Below are positions 54,701-64,000 of a stretch of DNA of 64,000 nucleotides, one piece after another. A program made the position numbers and the translations under genes. This stretch comes from Sthenelais limicola. Its lineage: Eukaryota > Annelida > Polychaeta > Phyllodocida > Sigalionidae. The stretch is from contig OW804102.1 in assembly GCA_942159475.1 (NCBI GenBank), positions 34,354,873-34,418,872 on the forward strand. The letters are read 5' to 3'. The notes beneath the pieces are model-generated. The model worked only from the letters and a program-made list of their open reading frames with translations, searched no databases and had not been told where the DNA came from. Position 1 is the first letter of the stretch, and every line of letters begins with the position of its first letter.

Positions 54701-57700
54701 CCAACGTCTGGACACAAATTAGCCTGTCAGATAGATGCAGAGTAATATAATTCAGTTAAAGCTGCACTCTCAGTTTAACCTATACATATACCATTAACAC
54801 CAATAAATTTATGCACGAATAAACATTTGAAGTGAGAAAGTAAGAAGGTTAACAGTAATTACCTCAATAAGCCATGGCTTTAGATTCTCATCCAAGCTCA
54901 TATCAAACCGAACATGCTCATAATAATTATGGTTCCTGTAAATTAATCATAACATTCAGCATCCATTGTTTATATAATGTTATAAATGATATGGCAGATA
55001 GACTCCGGGCATTTTTAAAGCTGCCCTCTCAGCTCTGACAACAAAACAAATCTCACCAAATCTGAACGCATCAATCTTCATTGCAAGTGAAAACGTCTTC
55101 GTACTAAACGTTTCTGAAGACGGTTTTTTTTCGTTACCATGTTCAAAAACGTTTAGCTACTATATTACCGTCTAGGCATTAAAAACCGTCTTCAATAGCG
55201 TGTCAGAAAACGTTTAGATAATCGGGAACAAAATCATTCTGCCGGAGTTATGAAAGTTTATAAATACAAGAATCGTCCAGGTGAAAAGGGTTGCCAGAGA
55301 GAAATAATAAGTGAAGCCACCACTAGAGAGGATTTTACCAAGTCTCCGAAATATAAATGTGGACTTGTATTAAGCTCCGTTGCAAAATATTTAGTCAAAC
55401 TAGGACAAATGACGTTTTAAGATCAGTTGGAAAAGAATGGAAGAACAATCAGAAACTCTTTAGAATTTGACCAATGTTAACTCGGTAGGAATCCTTCCCA
55501 TAGGCATAATTGCAGGAGAACAGCGACTGGGACTAAGAAACCTTAGAGTTCTTTTTTAAGATCTGCTGAATCCTGAATGAAGGAATCGAACAAATGTCGC
55601 TAAATTGATTTTTCAATTTTTCAAAGTGATTTTATCACACGGTCTCTTTGGTGGAATGTTCTCATATTTAGGATGCTTAGCACACATGTACTAAATTTCA
55701 GGGTTGTGTATTGAGCATATCTATGCATATCTGAGGTTATCCTAATGAGTATATTTAACTACTTTACTAGTGATCGTCCATTGAGAATTAGTGCTAGCAT
55801 TTCTTGTTTTGCATACAATATACATGAATACTTGTTAGATGCCCTAATCTACTGCTTGAAGCAGTGTGCCGTGACTACTCCCTCTCTATATACCTCCCTG
55901 CTTCTGGCTATTTTTCAGTGACACGTTTATATTTGCCGTACCTACCTATATGTGTTAGGCAAGTAACCGGCCTTCCTCTTCTGTTCTGTGAGCTCGTGTA
56001 TCTCTGCATCCTTGACATAACCTACCTCAGCAAATGCGTCCACCATTCTCTTCACCAACGCCTCCGCATCGAGCCCTTAAAGTATTTGTGGTATATCCTC
56101 ATTTAATAATTGTCAATTTTTGTGGACTTTACTTTCGTGGGTTACCCTGGTTTTGGACTGTTGTTATACATGACAAACATTAGAAAATCAAGTTAGACAA
56201 TGTAGAATTGGCCTGAACAATTATAAGTACTAGACCTGTATATCTGAGTGCATAGATTTTTGTGTTTCATTGTGTTCGTTCAAAACATTTGTTCTGCTAT
56301 GTTAGACAGTTTTTTTAACTTCATTCTATCTTACACTTAAGTTTCTTGAGAGGATTGGTAAAACAAATATTACATTTTTTAATACCCTGAACCACTATAT
56401 CAAGCTTCCATCAAAGCTGTACTGCCAGGAAACATTGGTTAAAAACTACAGATTTTCGATTTCTTCCGTTCTTTTCCAGCACATCTAACTAGTCTTTTGA
56501 CCAAAATTAGAAGGATTTTCTCCAGCGGTTTTGCCATGGGGCTTCATGAGAATGCACATTAAATTAAGTTTCGGTAGGTGGAAGTCCTTTACTGCGATGC
56601 ATGGTTTCATACCTATAAGTTATAATATATATGAGTACATCTTGTGAGATTTGGGTTTGTGATACCTGGGAATACGGCTTTAACCTCTATCAAGTCCTGC
56701 GCTTTCAATGATGAATTTATTGTATGATATAAAGAATATATAAATAAAGAATCACAAAATCAGCCGTCGACCCTAAATTTGGTATTTTTTCGCCTTCTCT
56801 ATAGCGCTTATGATTAACAATAATAAAATTATAATGTGTATTAATACGGCGCATCCAAGATCGGATATGAACTCTCTCTAGGGGGCGAAAGGAGGTAGAA
56901 ATAGCGAGACCATGCATGACGTGCGTTGACGATATACACACTTCCGCCGGCATACACACCAGTCGCCTCCTTTTCTTAATGCTTTCACGGTGATCAATGT
57001 TTTAATCGCACATTAACCAAATTGGCTTAGCCCGTCTAGCATAATCAGAGCATGTAAATTCCAAACTCTGTTGATTTTTTTTAATCCAACGAAAGTAGCC
57101 AGCAACTTCGTGTCATGTTGCATACTTCTTAGCTACAGAACCGGAAGTGTATACATGTGCCGAAAGCACCGCGTCCGAAATAGTTTTTTTCTACCTCTTA
57201 TGCAAGATAACACCCGATCTCGGAAGGGATTTATTGAGATGAAATTTGATGGGTTGTTTCCTTCCGGATAATCGGGTTCCTATATCCCCTGTACCCTTCG
57301 CAATAGAACATGTCTTAAATAACAATAACCTTGAGTTGTCAAATACTTGAGAAGGGCCTCTTTTTTGGTCATATTCTGTAGAAGCACGTACTTCCCAAGG
57401 CTCATAATCTGAAGATAGAAAGACAAACTCAATTCAATGAATCAAAACTTGGTAATTGCGATGAAATCATCAAACGCAAATGTGTTATTTCAAAAACATA
57501 AACAAGGATTTGAAATAAAATCATAGGATTCATCGGAAGACCCAAATCGGGGGGCAATCGGGAGGCAAATCGGCTGTGTGTGTGCAGGGCTTTAAGGTCT
57601 GAGGCACAATCCACTATGCCCAAGGTTGTATAAACCCCTGATCTCAGGGTCTACACGCGATACAGAAATTATATCTTGTAATTAGAGGTTTCGCTATTAT

Positions 57701-60700
57701 TTGATAAGTATTCAATATACTGTTCTCCATATACAATAATACACATAATCTTTGAACGATGAACCACACAACTTGCCTACTCACGTTAAATTTCAGTTTG
57801 AGCATATTAACAAAACATACTCACTTGATGGATTTGCGTAAATGTAGATTGTTCAACGTATTTGTCCTCATCAGCTGCGTCAAACGGATAGTATCCCTGG
57901 TTACAAAACCTACCAAATCATAAACAATGTTTGCATTTATAGTTGGTGGGCTTAGAGACTTTATACTTCAAGTCATGATGCAAAAGTCCCCTTTGGTATG
58001 GTAGCACCTTAGGGCAATAGAAAAAGATTTATCCTAAGACACATGTGATATCACCCCCCATTTGCAAAAAAATGACGTTTTTACAAAATGGCCGCCAAAA
58101 ATTCAACCAACATCCTAACTTCACTTCTATTTGACATATGAAGACAAGATTAGTGTCAAAATATAGGTTTTCAGGGTCAAGGAATGTGATAGAAAGGGTT
58201 TTAAGTCTCAAAGAATGATAGTTCTCATTTTAAAAAGAATATTAGAGGTAAAATCTGAAAAAAATCCTATAATCTTCACTAAAAATGTTTTACTAATTTA
58301 TTGAACAAACTCCTTCCTTGTAGGGTAAACACACTCTTTAGTGATTATGACTGACTGCACAACATATTTACAGCTGAAAAACATGGTTGAAAAGATCATG
58401 TTTAGCTGAATGATGCACAACGGCAAGAGCATGATCCCAGGCATCCACATGAAGATAAACAGGGCTGTTTCTGCTTGCAGAATTTAAATGGAGGTCTACA
58501 ATCTGTCTTACAGTGGCAAACAGCTAGTTCAGGCAAATCCTGAGATAATGTGTTGTATTATGATAGAACCACATAAGGGAATGGTATGAAAATAGGGGTA
58601 AGAAAGGTCTGCCATCCACACACAAGTGATAGCGAGTATGTTGAAATGTTTTTTCAAGCACCCATGAGGAAAACATATTCATATACCACTTCAGAGTTGT
58701 GGTTCTACATTTACTACACAACTGCTACCAAAGTAAAGAAATAATGATAGAAGAAATTAAAGGTTTTCTTGCAAATAAACAGTAATGTAGGCCTACTCTC
58801 AGCAGGCTGGTCAGAAACTGTGTTAATCCACTGTAACTAGGTCAGAAGAAGCTGAATAATAGCTGAAAATGATCAGGCATTTTTTTGTGAAATAAACCAG
58901 AAGTAAATGACTGTCAGATTGCATTTTTAAGTCTCCTACATAAGAATGCATGGCAACTGCTACATTGCTGCCCATACACAGGGGAACACATATTTCATCA
59001 TGTGGAAAAGAGGTGAATCTGTTGAATCATGTTGCCAACACCAGAGAGAATATGAGTCAATAGCTGGGTTCCTGACAAGCAGTTATATTACTACACTAAA
59101 TCTAAATCTAGCTCATCACGCACCTTTAAACCCTGCCCACACACAGCCGATTTGTCTCACGATTGCCCCCGATTTGGGTTTTCTGATGAATCCTATAGGA
59201 TTTCATTTCCAATCCTGGTTTATGTTATTTCAAAAAATAAACCAGCATTTGAAATGAAAGCATAGGATTTATCAGGGGACACAAATCGGGGGGCAATTGG
59301 GAGGCAAATCGGCTGGGTCTGGGCAGGGTCTTTACCAAAGATAATTAAAGATAACTTAGACTATTTAAAAAAATGTGGTTAATCATTATTACGTTATACT
59401 TATATAACATTAATATTACGCAATATGATATAACATGCGTTTCGTCTAAAGATGGCTGACTCAGATTCTATGGATTACAACAATTATTTTGTAACTTCAT
59501 TTTCGAATTTCCTGAGTTTTTCTTGAGTTCATGGCTTTTTCTGTGTTATCCGTACATTTTCGATTCCAAAAAGATTCCCAAAGTTTAAGAAGACGATATA
59601 GAGTCAGACTGTAAAAGGCAAGATTTCGGCGGGTCCTCTAAATAGTTATTTCGGGAGATAATTAAATTGTACACCAAGGAAAACAGGTCAAAATCATTGA
59701 ATACGCTATTTGGGTGACCTTTGGATGAGTTGGGAATGCGTCCTCCAGCTAATGTTTAGGCTCCAGAAGGTAATTTAAGTATTTACTAAATCATGATCAT
59801 CTGTGATGTGTTAGAGGAAAATGAGTCACAAAAGATGGATTTAGAGATATCATCATATTTGAAAAGATGTGGTCATTGGGATTCCAATCATAGTAAACCA
59901 CAGGTCGCTAAAATCTGTTTCTCTACTTAAATTTGATATTTTTATTTAAAAAAAAAAGGGTTTACAATATTTATTGGTGGATAGTTAATAGTAAAGTAGC
60001 TAGATATACTCTATCGCATAACCTTAGGAACCCAGGGATATATCTAATGCAACGTCTTGGAATTTGAGGCATGTATTCATACGACTTGGAGCATTCTATA
60101 CTCGACAGATCAGAACATTTCTACAAAGAGATCTTGCGTTTAAATTACTTTGTAAAATGTCATTTTTGTGATTTGTGACTCATTTTCCTGGAACATACCA
60201 CATGTCAGTGTGTAATAGTTATTAGCCTCCATCTACACCATGTATCAGGGTCCTTAATTAAAGGTTAGAAACCCATTTCTTCTGTGGCCGAGGTTATTGT
60301 TGTCAACCTTAATAAATCTTACTTGATATTCCATTCTCCAAAGTCAACGTAATATCTTAATGGTTGTCCGCTTGTGAAAAGTCCTTGAATTCCAATATCA
60401 AATTTCCTGAAAATCAATGACAAACAAGAATCAGTTATATACATTTCACAGTCACATTTAGCGTTTTATAGAGTGATTTTGATTTGATTTAAAAATATTT
60501 TATTCAGGTCATTGAACATTTCCATACATACAGCACGAATATTCTCAGGACAGCCTGATTTGCCAACAAATATTTTAACAGATAGCGAGTAAGATTACAA
60601 AACTAAGTTGATACAATATATTATGACTTTTTAACATACATTTTCATGGCATTCTTCTTTGTAATACCCATTATCTTTATATTGCTATACGCATACATAT

Positions 60701-63033
60701 TTCAGATTTTCTATATAAAATAAAATATAAGCCCTCGACTCGAAACAAGTAAGTGTGAGAGATGATGATCTATTAAAAAGGTAACTACATACGCCATGCT
60801 CTTTCACATAAACCATTAATAATACCATAATTTTAGAGTTAGTTATACATTACTTCGGAGCTGGGTATATGAATTAACATTATACAAGGCAGTACAGATG
60901 TTTCAATTGTAGACCTTACATTGTTGATAGCAACTTATTCCACAGCTACTTGTCGTTAAATCTCCATTTCTAATAGTCATTTGCTAATTGCCACCCAGAT
61001 CAGCTGATAGATTAGGTGAAGCTCAAACTGATGGTGAAAAAAGATGGTATCCCTATAAATAATTTGTATGTGGAAGACCTGCACAAACACTTAATCCGAA
61101 GATTTCATTAATCATCGCTCACCGGCGACAGATTTTGCATGGCCGAATCAGCCTCACATCCAGGTATAGAGAGAATGGAACGAGCCAGCAATAATCGAAC
61201 ATTTATTGGACGAGATTCGTCTGCATAAGGGTCCTACAGGCAGAGTGCTTATGCGGACGAATCAAGTTGAAGGATTATTGCAGGCGAGTTCCATTCTATG
61301 TTAATACATGGGCATAAAACTTAATGTATAATCACAAATGTATCATGTGTAAATCTGAAAAAAGTAGCCGACTTGGTGACAAAGTATTATAGTATGCATA
61401 CTATATGACTATTTTTATAGCACCCCACTTATTGCACCTCTCATATGGAATGCACATAGAATGAATAAACATATAGTCTAACAGCAGCAGAATATTGATA
61501 ATTAAGTCTTGTAAGTTATGACATATAATTAGATGTGCAAATTTGCCTTTACTAATCCTCTCAAATAATTCAAATTTAAGACAAAAGTGAGGTTCAAAAT
61601 ACAGTTCAGCATAAACAAAGAGATTGTTTGAATCAAGGCAATATCAAATGTATTCAGATATACCTAGTAGTGACCATTTTTCAGTCTTATTTAGCAGAAT
61701 TTACTAAATGTGTAGATCTGCTTATTGTAATTACATGATAGGTGTAGATCTGTGGGGGTTAAATAATTAATAAGGAATTAAGCCATGAGGAGTATGGTGT
61801 TTTTAGGAATGATTTGATTGTATGATTAACAGTTCCTGAATATCATTATTTCCTACCTACCTATTTTCTATGAGGAAAGGGTTCGAAAGGAATTCTTGGT
61901 AGAAAAATCGAAGTTTCCTCTGACTGTTGTATATTTGCCCTGTAAAACACATAGATCAAGGGTCGGTGAGTTTCTTATCATAGGTATAAGAGTGCATGTA
62001 TACAGTACAATAGAAATTAAATCTATATAGATATAAAAAATAGTATAGTTTCAAACGACCCTCTTTAAACTTCCAAAAGACTTGCCAATTCCTTACTATC
62101 CTCTAATGATGATGAAATGTGATGTGTTTCAGGGAAATGAGTCACAAGTCGCAAAATTGATATTATCCAAAGCGATTCATTCACCAGGTCTGTTTATAGG
62201 AATGTACTCATTTTCAGGGTATCTAATGCCTCTAGTCATGTATAAATACATGTAACAAATTTCAGCAAAAATAAATGTAACAAATTTCAAGACAGTGAAT
62301 TAAATACATTCATGCATTTCTATGGTCAACTTATAGAGCATATTTAGCTACTTTACTAGTAAATATGCAACTAGAAATATTGCAAACTTTTTTTTTCAAA
62401 AATAACAATATAAAACTTAAAATATAGAAACACTTATTATGTCCTACTGTTTACTATCATTTGAATCGGCTTCACCTCACCTGTTCAGATATGATGATAT
62501 CTCAATATTCATTTTTGCGACTAATGACTCATTTTCTGCAACAAATCACAAATGTCTTCATGCTACTAGCAGGGCAGTACACCCCAATGATGAAAACGTT
62601 GTGAGCAAGGGTTCTCGAGAATAAATCTCTTTGAATCATATCTATTTCGTGACTTGTGACTCATTTTCCTATGACACATCACATATGTTATCATGTTATC
62701 TTGTTCATGTTTATCCTGTAATAAATCTGCTTTTACCTGATTATTATGTGGTTCAAGGGGGGTGTCTCTCCCCTGTGGTTTTGGGGAAAGCATTTTATAC
62801 AAGGTTTATGGGGTGCCCTGCAAAATTTTGAACCGTGAAACTTAAATTCCAACTTGATACTTGATCAAATGTTGTGCACCTACATAAATTACCACTTTTC
62901 AGATTGGATGAGTACTAAGAGAGATTGTGACCTCTTGTGACCTCAGGTTATACCTACTGTTTATCTTCACCATTTTGATTCCCCGATGATAATTTCCTTT
63001 CCTTAACCACATTGCGTCAGGGTTGGCGTGTAC
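51789..63033 (-). CDS. TTLL15-like tubulin-tyrosine-ligase-family protein, 5' end outside window
   Basis: Eleven exons: 63033-62958, 61939-61861, 60406-60323, 57909-57825, 57408-57330, 56075-55946, 54935-54863, 54723-54518, 54046-53962, 53021-52905, 51917-51789. All have AG/GT borders and agreeing phases; together they make 380 codons plus TGA. The order follows the TTL ATP-grasp fold: AMWLRKGNYHRGIKMVKI (phosphate-binding region), EFLSNPFLIENRKFDI, LFTSGQPLRYYVD, FCNQGYYPFDAADEDKYV, an insert, then YYEHVRFDMSLDEN and PWLIEANLCPDV. The last holds the Glu and Asn that bind Mg-ATP in WLIExN. A C-terminal Cys-rich tail (CTAKPDCDNW, VCWKCLDD, WFRLKCLQQSNWC) follows. Family members add Glu or Gly chains to tubulin or other proteins; the Cys-rich tail suits the TTLL15-type subgroup. 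Activity is inferred. One donor (57329, GTTATT) is weak. The N-terminal part is missing because it lies past position 64000. Confidence 0.8.
52333..52510. repeat. Family D copy in TTLL15-like last intron
   Basis: CCAGTCTAGGCTCAAAGTTG, CTTCAAACTGAGGGAAAGCC, two tandem ATAATCCCATTAGGA blocks and a GACCGGGAAAGTCATGGCGC end. Confidence 0.6.
53064..53690. repeat. Diverged family B copies
   Basis: Two decayed family B stretches: about 53064-53335 (GTGATCTGTCACATAACCTG start) and about 53540-53690 (CCAAGACTGTGCC, AGTATATCTAACTAATTTAC). They lie in the TTLL15-like intron between exons at 53021 and 53962. Confidence 0.45.
54162..54329. repeat. Family B MITE, internally deleted
   Basis: The inverted ends GTGATGTGTTACAGAAAAAT and TTTTCCCGTGACACATCACA are kept around about 125 bp. 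Confidence 0.7.
54336..54491. repeat. Family E element
   Basis: Begins CGCAAACGTATTTATTTTTC and ends TACTGCATTTACAGTA. It directly follows a family B copy and ends 27 bp from the donor of the TTLL15-like exon at 54518. Confidence 0.7.
55087..55217. repeat. Inverted-repeat segment
   Basis: AAACGTTTCTGAAGACGGTT is mirrored by AACCGTCTTCAATAGCG...AAAACGTTT about 60 bp later. Lies in a TTLL15-like intron. Confidence 0.5.
55593..55857. repeat. Family B copy lacking its ends
   Basis: TTTTTCAAAGTGATTTTATC, GTGTATTGAGCATATCTATG and ACTTTACTAGTGATCGTCCA match the family interior. Confidence 0.55.
56187..56393 (+). repeat. Family A copy, strongly diverged
   Basis: Recognised by ATGTAGAATTGGC near the start, CTATGTTAGACAGTTTTTTT and TTTCTTGAGAGGATTGGTAA near the end. 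Confidence 0.45.
57479..57594. repeat. Family C element, right half
   Basis: ATTCATCGGAAGACCCAAAT, GGGGGGCAATCGGGAGGCAA and GCTGTGTGTGTGCAGGGCTT match the right arm of the complete copies at 38832 and 59127. The left arm is absent. Confidence 0.65.
58020..59125. other. TTLL15-like intron, unassigned part
   Basis: No exon, RNA gene or named repeat recognised. Confidence 0.4.
59127..59333. repeat. Family C foldback element, complete
   Basis: About 207 bp. The left end AAACCCTGCCCACACACAGC and the right end GCTGGGTCTGGGCAGGGTCT are inverted copies. The middle holds a second inverted pair around CCTGGTTTATGTTATTTC. Confidence 0.75.
59801..60204. repeat. Family B MITE copy
   Basis: About 400 bp with inverted ends (TGTGATGTGTTAGAGGAAAA ... 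TTTTCCTGGAACATACCACA). In the TTLL15-like intron before the exon at 57909. Confidence 0.7.
61168..61303. repeat. Foldback element
   Basis: Nested inverted pairs: AGAATGGAAC / GTTCCATTCT outside, GCAATAATC / GATTATTGC next, GATTCGTCTGCATAAG / CTTATGCGGACGAATC inside. Confidence 0.65.
61530..61727 (-). repeat. Family A MITE copy (reverse)
   Basis: TTTGCCTTTACTAATCCTCT, AAATACAGTTCAGCATAAAC and AGCAGAATTTACTAAATGTG. The terminal repeats are decayed. About 130 bp from the donor of the TTLL15-like exon at 61861. Confidence 0.6.
62115..62552. repeat. Family B MITE copy
   Basis: About 440 bp with inverted ends (AATGTGATGTGTTTCAGGGA ... TTTTCTGCAACAAATCACAA) and a short internal tandem duplication of ATGTAACAAATTTCA. 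Confidence 0.7.
62649..62688. repeat. Family B end fragment
   Basis: A lone right terminus: GACTTGTGACTCATTTTCCT followed by ATGACACATCACATA. Confidence 0.6.
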
Positions 63034-63201
63034 CTAGGAAAAGTTTTGCATGTTCATCATTCCAATCAATACACATTATTAGAACTCGGGGGGGGGGGAC
63101 ATATTTCAAATTTCGATTTGCGTGTCAATTGCCAAATGTTGTCCTTGCGTTTTTGAAGGAAAGTTAGAGTTCTGGACCTTCTATCTAAAACTAGATCTTT
63201 T

Positions 63202-63411
63202 GTGAACAGAAATGTGAATATGCATTTAAGAGGTAATGTTGGTAAGCTAGGTGTATTTAGATGGAAAAAAGATATCACATCCAGATCGGTTCTATCGAGA
63301 TCAGATTCATTCGGGAATGAATTACCAAATAACATCTTAGACCATTATAGTTTGAAGAATAAACTGTCAGATATGTTTTGGAATAGATTTTTGGATAGTG
63401 GAGAAATTTAG
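63202..63411 (+). mobile_element. Possible C-terminal remnant of a non-LTR retrotransposon ORF
   Basis: SVLSRSDSFGNELPNNILDH and the following SLKNKL segment resemble the 'F...LP..I......FK..L' end of LINE ORF2 proteins. No RT core remains, so this is uncertain. Confidence 0.25.
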
Positions 63412-63847
63412 GTAAAAAGATCTCTATGACTTCTGTTTGCCTGAACCGAACCGTTGTATTTTGATTTTTTCTTTTAGCTGTATCATGAACAAGAAAAAGA
63501 CAAATATATAGGATTTTATTTTCGTTCTTTATTATGGCAATGATCCTATGCTTACCTATATTAAATTCAGCCAGTAGGTGACAGTTACTAAACTAGGTAC
63601 AAATTAGTTCATTGCCGATTCGCTAGATCTCAGCATCGAGCTCGTAAATACTGCTTTGTTGTGCTTGTATAACTTGCCTGAGCATTAGAAATTATTTGAA
63701 ATATATAAGGATGCATTATTGTTAGATTACATAAGTTGATTCTGTAAAATTTGTTTTACTTGATATGCTGAGAAGTTTATTTGTATGGTGGAATGCTAAT
63801 AAACACATTAAACATTAAATACTTTTATTGAGGGAGTAGCAATCATA

Positions 63848-64000
63848 GGTGATGTGTTCCAGGAAATTTGAGTCACAAGTCGCAAAAATGAGATTTTCCA
63901 AAGTGACTTATTCACAAGATCTCTTTGTAGGAATGTTCTCATTTTCCAAGTCTTATTTCAAGTGTATCAAATATATATCCTTGCATTTCTAAGTTCATTT
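63848..64000. repeat. Family B MITE, cut by window end
   Basis: Begins GGTGATGTGTTCCAGGAAAT and runs through TTCACAAGATCTCTTTGTAG to the last base. Confidence 0.7.

Noticed and set aside
62566..62802. Minus-strand frame as a further TTLL15-like exon
   Set aside because: It overlaps a family B fragment, lacks matching splice phases and does not fit between the exons at 62958 and 61939, which join directly in phase.

Overview
The window is eukaryotic, AT-rich, intron-rich and full of repeats. The gene families (a CLCA-type secreted metalloprotease/vWA protein, a seven-transmembrane receptor and a TTLL15-like ATP-grasp ligase) point to a metazoan. The short inverted-repeat transposons, foldback elements and non-LTR fragments would suit a marine invertebrate such as an echinoderm, another invertebrate deuterostome or a lophotrochozoan. 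The sequence alone does not settle the phylum. No operons, bacterial signals or CRISPR arrays are present.

Layout. 1-8.8 kb: no firm gene; a few inverted-repeat elements, one retrotransposon remnant, one possible first exon and a CpG-rich patch. 8,879-15,802 (minus): a complete six-exon gene for a 10-TM transporter of the CRT (chloroquine-resistance-transporter-like) family; I joined it from exons whose phases agree, giving 463 codons plus stop. 18,131-18,202 (minus): tRNA-Lys(CTT). 20,213-39,214 (minus): a 17-exon CLCA-like gene, 1,101 codons plus stop, with signal peptide, HEWGH metalloprotease motif, vWA domain with a MIDAS, Fn3-like region, Thr-rich stalk, a run of 40 glycines, one TM helix and a cytosolic tail. 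39.4-47.6 kb: mobile DNA, including a 1.1 kb TTAA-flanked element, a 2.7 kb foldback element carrying a 16-bp minisatellite, and a long hairpin. 47,758-48,711 (plus): an intronless-coding 7TM receptor-like gene. 51,789-63,033 (minus): the last 11 visible exons (380 codons plus stop) of a TTL-family ligase of the TTLL15 type; its 5' end lies beyond the window.

Five dispersed inverted-repeat families (called A-E here) occur many times, mostly in introns. Several copies lie within 10-40 bases of splice sites of the CLCA and CRT genes. The protein-coding genes show no pathway link to each other. Exon boundaries were derived by hand from GT/AG sites, reading phase and family resemblance; transcript data were not available.
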